64,000 bases of DNA from Streptococcus sp. D7B5 (GTDB lineage: Bacteria; Bacillota; Bacilli; Lactobacillales; Streptococcaceae). The stretch lies in NCBI RefSeq assembly GCF_029691405.1, contig NZ_CP121467.1, forward strand, positions 1-64,000, written 5' to 3'. The translations under genes and the position numbers were made by a program. Shown in pieces: positions 9,360-17,518 of this stretch; the stretch's first letter is position 1, and the number at the start of each line of letters is the position of its first letter. The notes beneath the pieces were generated by a model, which searched no databases, was not told where the DNA came from, and saw only the letters and a list, made by a program, of their open reading frames with translations.

Positions 9360-9455
9360 ATGATAACCTTATCCATCTGTGGAATTTTTGTTCTAGTCTA
9401 TATCTCTATTTTCATGATAACGTCTAGAAGTTACCGTAAGATTGTCCAGATGTAA
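9360..9455 (+). pseudogene. Possible C-terminal remnant of a BceB-type permease
   Basis: A 31-codon frame begins nine bases after the kinase stop and encodes one membrane segment ending in TSRSYRKIVQM, which resembles the C-terminal end of FtsX/BceB-like permeases. Stops close the frame just upstream and there is no convincing ribosome site. I infer that a transporter gene once followed the kinase and was lost except for its last codons. A free-standing small membrane peptide is the alternative. Confidence 0.4.
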
Positions 9456-9510
9456 AAAATGTTACACTAGGAAACGACTAGAATATAGTCAAAAAATAAA
9501 AGAGGCAAAA

Positions 9511-9812
9511 ATGAAAGAAAGTTATTTTGACGGAGGTATCCTAGATTATAGTGGATACTCTATCTTAGTAGCCATAATTTTCGGGCTTACATTGGGGATC
9601 GCAACACCTTGGGCGATTTGCATGATGCAAAATTGAAAACCAAACACACGGTAGTGGATGGGCAACGTCTATACTTTGACGGGACTGGAACACAACTATT
9701 CGGCAACTGAATCAAGGGGGGGCTTCTAACCATCATCACGTTTGGAATCTATAGCTTCTGGTTGCAAATCAAAATGGAGCAATGGATTGTCGAACACACC
9801 AATCATGTTTAA
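9511..9812 (+). pseudogene. Broken DUF898-family membrane protein gene
   Basis: The frame starts ATG after AGAGGCAAAA and encodes a membrane segment (YSILVAIIFGLTLGIATPW). It stops at a TGA near 9635, where one base seems missing from a TGGAAAACC (W-K-T) context. Restoring it gives KHTVVDGQRLYFDGTGTQLFGN, then a TGA (9708-9710) where Trp is expected, then IKGGLLTIITFGIYSFWLQI and EHTNHV before a final TAA. The restored protein of about 100 residues matches small DUF898 (YjgN-like) membrane proteins. One frameshift plus one nonsense change makes it a pseudogene, or a sequencing problem. A terminator follows. Confidence 0.7.
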
Positions 9813-9820
9813 AGATTAAA

Positions 9821-9855
9821 ACGGCATCTTCTTTCAGAGGAGATACCGTTTTTTT
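9821..9855 (+). terminator. Terminator after DUF898 pseudogene
   Basis: Stem acggcatct / agataccgt with one mismatch, followed by a T run. Confidence 0.75.
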
Positions 9856-9940
9856 CTTTTTCGTATAAGGAAACAAAAATTTCCTCCTTTCTCTTTCTGT
9901 TCAATTGATAGATTTCGTTGGAGAAAGACTGTAAAATTTT

Positions 9941-9949
9941 TGATATAAT
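9941..9949 (+). promoter_or_regulatory. Extended -10 promoter of the DUF389 gene
   Basis: TGaTATAAT with no clear -35; the implied leader is about 130 nt. Confidence 0.6.
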
Positions 9950-10090
9950 GTTAAGGATAGACTGACGGATGCTTAAAGGATAATTTTCAAAAACATAACA
10001 GGTGAGAAGAAAAATATGTAAGATTGAACAGAAGTCTCTCTGCCATCATCCAAGTAGAAACAAGAGTATATGAAATAAAAGGAGTAACCA

Positions 10091-11140
10091 ATGACCGGAA
10101 ATTATTCAACACGTGAATACCGTGAGAAACTATATGATGATCTTCATGTTCGATTAAGAGATATAGTGATTTTGATGTGTGCGATTTTTATTGCCTCTAT
10201 CGGTCTAAATATGAATTCAACAGCTGTCATTATTGGAGCCATGTTGATTTCCCCTCTTATGACACCGATTGTTGGACTGGGATTTGGTTTAGCTATTTTT
10301 GATACGCGTTTAATCAAGCAATCTCTAGAGGTTTTATTTACTCAAGTATTGGTCAGTTTGCTTGTCTCGACTCTGTATTTCTGGATTTCTCCCTTATCTT
10401 ATGCAAGTAGCGAACTGATTGCACGAACCTCTCCGACCATTTGGGACGTTCTCATTGCTATTGCTGGTGGGATAGCAGGTGTAATTGGGTCAAGAAAAAA
10501 AGAAGCAAACAATATCGTACCAGGAGTAGCCATTGCAACAGCTCTGATGCCACCTATCTGTACTGCGGGCTATGGTTTAGCTAATGGAAATGTACGATTT
10601 TTATTTGGAGCTCTCTATCTTTTCTTAATTAACTGTGTCTTTATCATGCTAACCAATATTGTTGGAACAAGAATTTTGATGAGAAAATCTCCCTTAAGTT
10701 CATTTAAAGAGCTAAACATTAAAATGAAAATTGGCTTGACATCCTTGATTGTATTATTGGTTCTTCCAGCTAGCTATTCAGCAGTCACTCTGACGATGGA
10801 TCAAGCGCGAAAAGAAGGGATTAAACAGTTTGTAGGAAAAGAGTTCGCCAACCATACGGTCATTAATCAAGTCTACAAGTCAAGGGACAATGAATTGGTC
10901 TTGACGGTTGTTGGAGATCCGATTTCAGACGAAGAATTAGAAACGCTCCATCAAAAACAAGTCTCTTACGGTATTCAATCTGTTCAATTAAAAGTCAATC
11001 AAGTCCATAATTCGACAAAATTAGATAGTGAGATGACCAAGGAATTTTATGAAAATATTAACAAGTATATCGATCAAAAACTCTCTGAAAAGGATTCACA
11101 AAAAGATCTCGTAAAAGAAAATGAGGCAGACAAGGATTGA
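10091..11140 (+). CDS. DUF389 integral membrane protein
   Basis: A 349-residue protein with a short charged N-terminus, then six or so membrane helices (about residues 23-240) and a soluble hydrophilic C-terminal domain. The motifs STAVIIGAMLISPLMTPIVGLG and GVAIATALMPPICTAGYGLA are characteristic of the DUF389 family, whose function is not established. The start is preceded by AAAGGAG and the gene stands alone behind an extended -10 promoter. The tail from residue 320 is strongly charged. I am confident of the family but cannot name a substrate. Confidence 0.85.
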   Translation: MTGNYSTREYREKLYDDLHVRLRDIVILMCAIFIASIGLNMNSTAVIIGAMLISPLMTPIVGLGFGLAIFDTRLIKQSLEVLFTQVLVSLLVSTLYFWISPLSYASSELIARTSPTIWDVLIAIAGGIAGVIGSRKKEANNIVPGVAIATALMPPICTAGYGLANGNVRFLFGALYLFLINCVFIMLTNIVGTRILMRKSPLSSFKELNIKMKIGLTSLIVLLVLPASYSAVTLTMDQARKEGIKQFVGKEFANHTVINQVYKSRDNELVLTVVGDPISDEELETLHQKQVSYGIQSVQLKVNQVHNSTKLDSEMTKEFYENINKYIDQKLSEKDSQKDLVKENEADKD

Positions 11141-11290
11141 GGATAGTCAACTTTTCTAATTCATGGAAGCAAATTTTGGGAGGATATCCTATATCCAACA
11201 GTTAGTGAATAGAAAGGATTGTTTATGAGGATACCATTTGTGGTGGTTTAACCAATCACTACTAGCTCAGGTTAAATAAAATATAAAAAG

Positions 11291-11465
11291 GCGGTGGGAC
11301 AGAAATCGATAGACAAAATCTCGATTTCGTAGTCCCAGCCCCGCGAGGATGATTAGGAGCTTTTTGGAGTCTAAAAGACGAACAAAAAGTTCAATCAGCT
11401 ACCGCGTCAAAGTTTAATTGCTAATAAAAAGTGAGGTCGGGATTTTTTGTCCCAACCTCTTTTTT
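11291..11465. repeat. Mitis-group intergenic repeat with two hairpins
   Basis: A structured non-coding unit. The first hairpin pairs gggac..aaatcga with tcgattt..gtccc (about 11296-11334). The second pairs gaggtcggga with tcccaacctc before a T run (11433-11465). The block opening with GGTGGGACAGAAATCGA and ending in a tcccaacctc hairpin recalls a repeat I have seen between genes in mitis-group streptococci, but I cannot name it. The second hairpin may terminate the DUF389 transcript and possibly thrS from the other side. No gene is visible between 11141 and 11499. Confidence 0.55.
11433..11465. terminator. Terminator hairpin at end of intergenic repeat
   Basis: Stem gaggtcggga / tcccaacctc with one C-A mismatch, then TTTTTT. 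Confidence 0.7.
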
Positions 11466-11499
11466 AGGTAGCTGGAATTCTTATCCCAGGTTAAACGTT

Positions 11500-13443
11500 T
11501 TATTTCTCAACACGAGATTTGTTGGCGATATCAGCAAGGATTGCTGCTACAAACTCATCTACTGGGACAGTTTGTGTTTCTTTTTGTCCGTAGCGACGAA
11601 CATTGACAGTTCCGTCTTCCATTTCCTTATCCCCAACGATCAATTGGTAAGGAATCTTGCTGGTTTGTGAAGCACGAATCTTGAACTGCATTTTTTCATT
11701 GCGCTCATCTACGTCTGCACGGACACCACGGTCACGGAGCTTCTTAGCCACTTCCCATGCGTAGTCCACGTGTTTTTCGTTAGAAACTGGGATAAGGGTT
11801 ACTTGGTGTGGTGCAAGCCATGTTGGGAAGGCACCCTTGTAGTTCTCAATCAAGATAGCTGTAAAGCGTTCCATAGTTGAGATTACACCACGGTGAATCA
11901 TAACTGGACGGTGTTCTTCCCCGTCAGCTCCGATGTATTTGAGGTCGAAACGTTCTGGAAGCAAGAAGTCAAGCTGAATAGTCGAAAGGGTTTCTTCTTT
12001 TCCAAGGGCTGTCTTAACTTGGATATCCAATTTTGGTCCGTAGAAGGCTGCTTCACCTTCAGCTTCAAAGTAGTCAACACCCATTTCATCAAGTGCTGCA
12101 CGAAGCATGGTTTGGGCATTTTCCCACATCTCATCGTTGTCAAAGTACTTGTGGGTATCTTGAGGATCACGAAGAGAGAGACGGAAGCGGTATTCAGTCA
12201 AGTTGAAGTCTTCATAAACATCGATAATCAACTGAAGGGCACGTTGGAATTCTTCTTGGATTTGTTCTGGAGTGACAAAGAGGTGACCGTCGTTTAGAGA
12301 CATTTCACGCACACGTTGAAGACCTGTGAGGGCACCAGATTTTTCGTAACGGTGCATCATACCGATTTCAGCGATACGGATTGGTAACTCACGGTAGGAG
12401 TGAACATGGTGTTTGAAAACTTGGATGTGGTGTGGGCAGTTCATTGGACGAAGGACAAATTCTTCACCGTCACCCATGTCCATAGTTGGGAACATGTCTT
12501 CTTGGTAATGATCCCAGTGACCAGAAGTCTTGTAGAGTTCAACAGAAGCAAGTGGTGGAGTGTAAACATGTTGGTAGCCAGAAGCTAACTCTTTGTCGAC
12601 GATGTAGCGTTCCAATTCACGACGGATCGTCGCACCGTTTGGCAACCAGAATGGAAGTCCTTGTCCAACTTCTTGTGAAATCATGAAGAGGTCAAGTTCT
12701 TTACCAAGTTTACGGTGGTCACGTTCTTTAGCTTCTTCACGCATTTGAAGGTAGTTCTTCAAGTCTTTCTTGTCAAACCAAGCGGTACCGTAGATACGTT
12801 GCATCATCGCGTTGTCGCTATTTCCACGCCAGTAAGCACCTGCTACATGAAGAAGGTGGAAGATTTGGATGCGACCTGTTGACGGAACGTGTGGGCCACG
12901 GCAAAGGTCCACGTATTCACCCTGATGGTAGATGGTCAAACCGCCTTCGTCCTCAGAGTGTTCTTCGATCAATTCCAACTTGTAAGGGTCGTTCTTAAAG
13001 ATTTCACGCGCTTCATCTTTCGATACTTCCTCACGAATAGAAGGGAAGTTTTCTTTAACGATTTTTTGCATTTCTTCTTCGATACGAGGAAGGTCTTCGT
13101 TGGAGATTTGACCAGACTGATTGTCCGTATCATAGTAGAAACCATCTTCGATGGCTGGACCGACTCCCAAATGAATATCTGGGAAGAGGCGACGTGCTGC
13201 TTGGGCAAACAAGTGGGCAGCTGAGTGGCGCAAGATTGGCAGAGCATCTTCGTGATCAGGTGTCACAATTTCGATGGCACCATCTTTAGTGATGGCACGA
13301 GTCGTGTCGATGAGTTTGCCGTTGAATTTACCAGCCAAGGCTTTTTTAGCTAAGGAATTGCTGATAGATTGGGCAATTTCAAAAGTAGTAACGCCAGATT
13401 CGAATTCACGAACAGCGCCATCTGGGAAAGTAATCTTAATCAT
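11500..13443 (-). CDS. thrS: Threonyl-tRNA synthetase
   Basis: A 647-residue class II synthetase of the usual length. It has an N-terminal TGS domain (about 1-62), a second additional (editing) domain with [10 protein letters not shown], a catalytic core with the zinc-site cysteine in [12 protein letters not shown] and the class II arginine motif [17 protein letters not shown], and a C-terminal anticodon-binding domain. It charges tRNA-Thr with threonine. AAGGAG lies before the ATG, inside the end of the upstream kinase gene only 10 bp away, so both share a transcript behind a T-box leader that would sense uncharged tRNA-Thr. Confidence 0.98.
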   Translation of the reverse strand: MIKITFPDGAVREFESGVTTFEIAQSISNSLAKKALAGKFNGKLIDTTRAITKDGAIEIVTPDHEDALPILRHSAAHLFAQAARRLFPDIHLGVGPAIEDGFYYDTDNQSGQISNEDLPRIEEEMQKIVKENFPSIREEVSKDEAREIFKNDPYKLELIEEHSEDEGGLTIYHQGEYVDLCRGPHVPSTGRIQIFHLLHVAGAYWRGNSDNAMMQRIYGTAWFDKKDLKNYLQMREEAKERDHRKLGKELDLFMISQEVGQGLPFWLPNGATIRRELERYIVDKELASGYQHVYTPPLASVELYKTSGHWDHYQEDMFPTMDMGDGEEFVLRPMNCPHHIQVFKHHVHSYRELPIRIAEIGMMHRYEKSGALTGLQRVREMSLNDGHLFVTPEQIQEEFQRALQLIIDVYEDFNLTEYRFRLSLRDPQDTHKYFDNDEMWENAQTMLRAALDEMGVDYFEAEGEAAFYGPKLDIQVKTALGKEETLSTIQLDFLLPERFDLKYIGADGEEHRPVMIHRGVISTMERFTAILIENYKGAFPTWLAPHQVTLIPVSNEKHVDYAWEVAKKLRDRGVRADVDERNEKMQFKIRASQTSKIPYQLIVGDKEMEDGTVNVRRYGQKETQTVPVDEFVAAILADIANKSRVEK

Positions 13444-13453
13444 GGTTTTCTCC

Positions 13454-14080
13454 TTAAATATTTATTCTATTTTTGTTGGACAATTTTAAGAGCCGAGCAA
13501 CTTCTTCCGCAGTCTGATTCTCTGATTGACTACCATCTGTTACGAGGCTAGGATAGCCTAATCTCACCGCTTCCTTACGAACCATTTGAGCAAAAAGAAT
13601 GTCTCGTTGCATCCAGTTTTCAAAAGCTTGCTCGGGGTTGGTTGTACCCTCTAAGACATAAGGAACCCATTCTCTCTGTATATAATGCTTTTTTTGAAAA
13701 TCAGCTGTCGGAGTCAAGCATAGATAGGATGATGCTTGACATTCAAGCTCCTTTACCAAGTGAGGCAAAAGTCCTGCTCCCTCCACCAAGAGAGGTCTGT
13801 TTTGATTTTTTATCAAGTAAGATTTTACATATGGAAAAATCTCTTCATAAAAGCACCATTCTTCATCTGCCATCTCTTCTGGCTTTCTCATCCAGATTTG
13901 TTCTGGATTTCTATCCTTCCTAAGAAGGCAAATTGGCTGTGAGTCTGCACTTGCTTGACTCATCATCTCTTCTACCAAATCATCCAGTTTGATATAAAGT
14001 AGTTGATACTGTCTAGCAAGAAGTGAGGCAATTGTTGACTTTCCACTACAAGGCGATCCGCCAATCATATACAGCATCAT
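13454..14080 (-). CDS. P-loop nucleoside/shikimate-kinase-like protein upstream of thrS
   Basis: A 208-residue protein starting [16 protein letters not shown], an almost immediate Walker A motif ([10 protein letters not shown]). Then come KLDDL and a region of small-molecule kinase character ([12 protein letters not shown]). The substrate is not recognisable. I place the start at the ATGATG just after AGGAGGAAGA. The frame extends further upstream, but that part overlaps the T-box terminator and is not coding. It is the first gene of the T-box-controlled operon with thrS, so threonine starvation should raise its expression too, a hint of a role linked to threonine or tRNA. Confidence 0.75.
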   Translation of the reverse strand: MMLYMIGGSPCSGKSTIASLLARQYQLLYIKLDDLVEEMMSQASADSQPICLLRKDRNPEQIWMRKPEEMADEEWCFYEEIFPYVKSYLIKNQNRPLLVEGAGLLPHLVKELECQASSYLCLTPTADFQKKHYIQREWVPYVLEGTTNPEQAFENWMQRDILFAQMVRKEAVRLGYPSLVTDGSQSENQTAEEVARLLKLSNKNRINI

Positions 14081-14097
14081 TCTTCCTCCTTCTGACA

Positions 14098-14311
14098 AAA
14101 TAAAAACGACATCCTTAAAAGGACGTCGCAACGTGGTTCCACCTTCATTTATGTTCCTCAAAAAAGAGGGACACCTCTGATTGGCTTTAACGTAGCCACC
14201 GTTTTATGTTTTCATAAAAGTCAGTAGAGTAGTATCAGTTTAGGCTTTCTATGCGTTTCCAGCAACCACGCACTCTCTAGTAGAAAGGGGCTAAGTGACT
14301 TGTCTCTATGC
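14098..14311 (-). promoter_or_regulatory. T-box riboswitch leader (tRNA-Thr responsive)
   Basis: On the minus strand, a stem I region (agagagtgcgtggttgctgg...) leads to the conserved T-box GGTGGAACCAC (14133-14143). A terminator follows (cgacgtcc ttttaa ggatgtcg, then TTTTTATTTT, 14102-14128). The candidate specifier is ACT (14228-14233), which fits the downstream thrS. Uncharged tRNA-Thr would favour the antiterminator and allow transcription of the kinase and thrS. Confidence 0.9.
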
Positions 14312-14314
14312 ATT

Positions 14315-14342
14315 ATTATAGCATGATTGCGAGAATTTTCAA
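14315..14342 (-). promoter_or_regulatory. Promoter of T-box-kinase-thrS operon
   Basis: On the minus strand TTGAAA (14337-14342), 16 bp, TATAAT (14315-14320). The -35 overlaps the last codons of the upstream membrane-protein gene. Confidence 0.85.
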
Positions 14343-14713
14343 GGATTTTGTGAAAGTTTTTTATTTTTTCCTCGCTGGAGCATATATTTAATACCTGAAC
14401 CTGAAGCCATACCAAGTAGGGCAAAGAGTTCATAGGCTAGGAAGTAAAGTAGGATGAATTCGCCAAAGGTGATGATGGTAAAGCAATAGAGAAGACCAAT
14501 ACCGAGTAGCCACCAAAGTGAGAAATGAAATCGATAGCTATAAAGTAGCGATACGATAAAGGTTACCAGAGGTGAAAAGAGGATGATGTTGTAGATGTAC
14601 AGTCCCTTCAGTGTATATGGGTCAGAGATGCATAGAGAGAGGAGTTCATAGAGTGGCCAGTAAAAGAAGAAAATGACAAGGTAGTATGGGATATACTTAA
14701 GATATTTTTTCAT
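14339..14713 (-). CDS. Small hypothetical membrane protein
   Basis: A 124-residue hydrophobic protein with about four predicted membrane helices (residues 8-28, 40-62, 68-85, 88-108) and a basic tail (RGKNKKLSQNP). I recognise no family. GGAGG precedes the ATG by about nine bases, which supports translation. Its stop lies inside the promoter of the thrS operon, and no terminator separates them, so some read-through into the T-box leader is possible. Role unknown. Confidence 0.6.
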   Translation of the reverse strand: MKKYLKYIPYYLVIFFFYWPLYELLSLCISDPYTLKGLYIYNIILFSPLVTFIVSLLYSYRFHFSLWWLLGIGLLYCFTIITFGEFILLYFLAYELFALLGMASGSGIKYMLQRGKNKKLSQNP

Positions 14714-14862
14714 GGCAATAGTCCTCCAATCCTTGCTAAAAGAGTGATACTGAAGAGTATCTTGCTATAAATGAAGGTTCTCTTTACTCATATTATAGCA
14801 AGAAAGGAGTGATTTTCCAAGTTTTCTAGGAGAGCAGAAACGACTCTATTTTATGGCATTTC

Positions 14863-14871
14863 TGTTATAAT
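14863..14871 (+). promoter_or_regulatory. Extended -10 promoter of metallophosphoesterase gene
   Basis: TGtTATAAT about 35 bp before the start codon; no good -35. Confidence 0.6.
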
Positions 14872-14905
14872 ACTAACAAAAGAAGTAAGAGAGTAAGGAG
14901 AAAGA

Positions 14906-15757
14906 ATGACCAAAATAGCAGTTCTTTCAGACATACATGGAAATACGACAGCTTTGGAAGCTGTACTGGCTGATGCTAAAGCGGCAGAGGTAGACCAATA
15001 CTGGCTTTTAGGAGATATTCTGATGCCAGGGACAGGACGTAGAAGGATCTTGGACCTCTTAGCTAGCTTGCCTATTACAGTAAGAGTTCTGGGAAATTGG
15101 GAGAATAGTCTCTGGCTAGGTCTGCATCGCAAGTTAGACCCTACAAAAGCGAGTCATCGTTATCTCCTGCGCCAAAGTCAGTACATCTTAGAGGAGGTCA
15201 GCCCTGAAGAAATCGAAGACCTCAATAATCAACCTATGCAAGTTCATCGTCAGTTTGGTGATTTGATGGTGGGAGTCACTCACCATCTCCCCGATAAAAA
15301 CTGGGGTAGAGAGTTGATTCATACGGGAAAACAAGAAGATTTTGATAGATTGGTCACGAATCCACACGCCTCTATCGCAGTATATGGTCATATCCACCAA
15401 CAGTTGCTTCGTTACGGAAGTGATGGACAGTTGATTCTTAATCCAGGTTCCATTGGACAACCTTTCTTTCTAGATGCGAATCTGCGTAAGGACCTGCGGG
15501 CCCAGTATATGATCTTAGAGTTTGATGAGGCAGGTTTGTCTGATGTTGATTTTCGTCGAGTGGATTATGATGTAGAAGCTGAATTGCAGTTGGCTAAAGA
15601 TTTGAAGCTCCCCTATTTTCAGGTCTACTATGAAAGTTTGGTAAATGGGATTCACCATACTCATAATCACGAACTGTTAGGTCAGATTAGTGAACAAGAA
15701 GGTTATGACCAGGATGTTGAACTCTGGATGGAAAGAGACAAGAAAGATTGGTTTTAA
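14906..15757 (+). CDS. Calcineurin-like metallophosphoesterase (YfcE/MJ0936-like), copy 1
   Basis: A 283-residue cytosolic phosphoesterase. The two-metal site motifs are in order: DIHGN near residue 9, GDIL near 38, GNWEN near 63, THH near 116 and GHIHQQ near 157. The C-terminal third (from about residue 200) is an extension beyond the catalytic domain. A paralogue of almost the same length and layout lies downstream of uvrC. The substrate is unknown; cyclic nucleotide and other phosphodiester substrates are known for relatives. The ATG follows AAGGAG. Confidence 0.85.
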   Translation: MTKIAVLSDIHGNTTALEAVLADAKAAEVDQYWLLGDILMPGTGRRRILDLLASLPITVRVLGNWENSLWLGLHRKLDPTKASHRYLLRQSQYILEEVSPEEIEDLNNQPMQVHRQFGDLMVGVTHHLPDKNWGRELIHTGKQEDFDRLVTNPHASIAVYGHIHQQLLRYGSDGQLILNPGSIGQPFFLDANLRKDLRAQYMILEFDEAGLSDVDFRRVDYDVEAELQLAKDLKLPYFQVYYESLVNGIHHTHNHELLGQISEQEGYDQDVELWMERDKKDWF

Positions 15758-15814
15758 GAAGAAATAGGATAGTCTAGTGACAGCTGTTTCTTGGGAAGTC
15801 AAAAAGGAAACGAA

Positions 15815-15843
15815 TTGACTACTTATAAAATTTATGCTAGAAT
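15815..15843 (+). promoter_or_regulatory. Strong promoter of the unknown membrane protein gene
   Basis: TTGACT, 17 bp, TAGAAT with TGc just before the -10. Confidence 0.85.
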
Positions 15844-15857
15844 ATGGAAAAATATAT

Positions 15858-15890
15858 ATTTTGAACACCATACTAATTGATGTTCAAAAT
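15858..15890 (+). promoter_or_regulatory. Candidate operator or 5' UTR hairpin
   Basis: A perfect 10-bp inverted repeat attttgaaca / tgttcaaaat with a 13-nt loop, placed between the predicted transcription start and the ribosome site. Confidence 0.55.
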
Positions 15891-15906
15891 AATAGGGAGA
15901 TAAATT

Positions 15907-16848
15907 ATGAAGCCAGAAGAATTACAGGCAATTGCGTCGGGATTAGGCTTACAGTTTGATGAGGAGTCTGGAAGCATTTATGGCGTGCAATCAGGCTACT
16001 TGCTATTGCTACATGAAACAGATGTAAAAAATCAGTTTCGACTTAGTGTCAGTGTGAGCTTGAATGGCAATCCTGCGGATTCAGAAGAAAACGAGTTGGT
16101 GTGGGATGACTTTAAGAGCGAATCACTTCCAAACTTGTCAACCTTATCTATTAATCAGTACACTGTATCTATCGTTGTCAAAGGTGCGATGCGCAAATCA
16201 AAGACAATTGAAAAGTTACAGACACTTATAAGAGACTTTGTAGATTTCCTTGAATCCCATCACTTCGTTCAAGTTTGTGGCTACAGTGGTCAAGAGGGGC
16301 CAGTTAGTCTTTATCAATTAGGAGAGTCGGTTTTCATTATCAATGAAGAAAGCTATCAATTTTTGAAGAGCAATCTCCAAATTGAAATGGATTCTTATCA
16401 TAGTCAGAAGGAAAATGTTCTTCTTGGTACCATTGGAGCCTTACTTGGAGCCTTGATTGGTGGGGCGGTTGCTCTATTTATCGCGCGTCTAGGTTATGTA
16501 GCTATGGTAGCAGGTATTGTTCTGGGGATTTGTACCATTAAAGGATATGAAATCCTTGGAAGAAAGGTATCTCGAAAGGGGATTGTGATTTCCTCTATTT
16601 GGATGGTGATTACTGTCTTTCTAGTAAATCAAATTGACTTGGCGATGGAAGTCGTTGCCAAACTAGGGGTTGAGTTTCCCTTTGCTTTCCGAGTGGTGAA
16701 TCAATTAATCTTTAGCGGTGATTTCCCAGATAACTATTTTTATAATCTAGCTATGTTAGCTGTGTTTACCTTAGTTGGTGCTGGGGTGTCTATCAGCTCG
16801 GTTTGGTCAAGTCATAAAACAAAAGGGATTGTCCGTAAAATTGCATAA
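15907..16848 (+). CDS. Hypothetical protein, soluble N-terminal domain plus membrane helices
   Basis: A 313-residue protein I cannot assign. About 170 soluble N-terminal residues, rich in beta-like segments, are followed by a glycine-rich helix pair (LGTIGALLGALIGGAVALF and the next segment) and further helices near 225-245 and 270-290. It ends with a basic tail. GGGAGA lies before the ATG. A strong promoter and a perfect inverted repeat in the 5' UTR suggest dedicated regulation. A terminator follows, so the gene is monocistronic. The glycine-rich paired helices could oligomerise; that is inference. Confidence 0.7.
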   Translation: MKPEELQAIASGLGLQFDEESGSIYGVQSGYLLLLHETDVKNQFRLSVSVSLNGNPADSEENELVWDDFKSESLPNLSTLSINQYTVSIVVKGAMRKSKTIEKLQTLIRDFVDFLESHHFVQVCGYSGQEGPVSLYQLGESVFIINEESYQFLKSNLQIEMDSYHSQKENVLLGTIGALLGALIGGAVALFIARLGYVAMVAGIVLGICTIKGYEILGRKVSRKGIVISSIWMVITVFLVNQIDLAMEVVAKLGVEFPFAFRVVNQLIFSGDFPDNYFYNLAMLAVFTLVGAGVSISSVWSSHKTKGIVRKIA

Positions 16849-16855
16849 AAAAATA

Positions 16856-16915
16856 AGTCTTTGTATGTCCTCCGCTGTTCTGGGTACCAAGAGGGATACA
16901 GGACTTTTTGCATGG
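16856..16915 (+). terminator. Terminator after unknown membrane protein gene
   Basis: Imperfect long stem aagtctttgtat / atacaggactt followed by T's. Confidence 0.65.
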
Positions 16916-16938
16916 AGAAGGTAATCATTTGTTAATAT

Positions 16939-16966
16939 TTGACAGGATAAGCAAAAAAGGTATAAT
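16939..16966 (+). promoter_or_regulatory. Promoter of Rrf2-family regulator gene
   Basis: Consensus TTGACA and TATAAT with 16-bp spacing. Confidence 0.85.
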
Positions 16967-17013
16967 GTTTATACGGGAAAAGATGAATAAAATATCAATG
17001 AAAGGAGAAGAAG

Positions 17014-17451
17014 ATGCAAATTTCAAGCCGATTTACAATTGCGACTCATATGATGATTATTATTGCAATGCAGGATACAGACAGCAAGGTAACCAGTGAT
17101 TTTCTTGCGGCTAGTGTCGGAGTTAATCCAGTCATTATCCGTAAGACTTTGTCGCAACTCAAAAAAGCAGGATTGATTTCAGTTGCGCGTGGGACGGGCG
17201 GTACCGAGATTATAAAGGACCTCCAAGATATTAGCCTTTTTGATGTGTATCAGGCTGTCGAATGTCTAGGAAAATCTGGCAAACTCTTTAGTTTCCATGA
17301 CAATCCCAATCCTAACTGTCCAGTAGGGGCTAATATTCATAAGGTCTTGGATCAGAAATTGCTGGATATCCAAGTAGCTATGGAAAATCAACTTCGTCAG
17401 ATGAGTCTGGCTCAGGTTGTGGCAGATGCAGAAGCAAGAATAGCAAAATAA
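17014..17451 (+). CDS. Rrf2-family transcriptional regulator
   Basis: A 145-residue protein with the Rrf2 winged-helix layout: TSDFLAASVGVNPVIIRKTL is the recognition region, and AGLISVARGTGG forms the wing. It has few cysteines, one near residue 87 in AVECLG and one near 107 in NPNCPVG. It lacks the three-Cys cluster of IscR/NsrR-type iron-sulfur regulators, so an iron-sulfur cluster is unlikely; thiol-based sensing is possible. It has its own strong promoter, and targets are not evident. The start follows AAAGGAGAAGAAG. Confidence 0.88.
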   Translation: MQISSRFTIATHMMIIIAMQDTDSKVTSDFLAASVGVNPVIIRKTLSQLKKAGLISVARGTGGTEIIKDLQDISLFDVYQAVECLGKSGKLFSFHDNPNPNCPVGANIHKVLDQKLLDIQVAMENQLRQMSLAQVVADAEARIAK

Positions 17452-17473
17452 GAGGACTAGGCTCCTCTTTTTC
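17451..17473 (+). terminator. Terminator after Rrf2 gene
   Basis: Stem agagga / tcctct directly after the stop codon, then T's. Confidence 0.75.
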
Positions 17474-17518
17474 TATTGCCATAATTATGGTACAATGTAG
17501 ACATTAAAGGAGGAGACT

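Noticed and set aside
9442..9510. Upstream start giving a longer DUF898-region protein (MSRCKKCYT...)
   Set aside because: It overlaps the permease remnant and has no ribosome site; AGAGGCAAAA precedes the ATG at 9511.
14081..14161. N-terminal extension of the kinase gene before thrS
   Set aside because: It would be encoded by the T-box and terminator sequence; a good ribosome site lies directly before the ATG at 14080.
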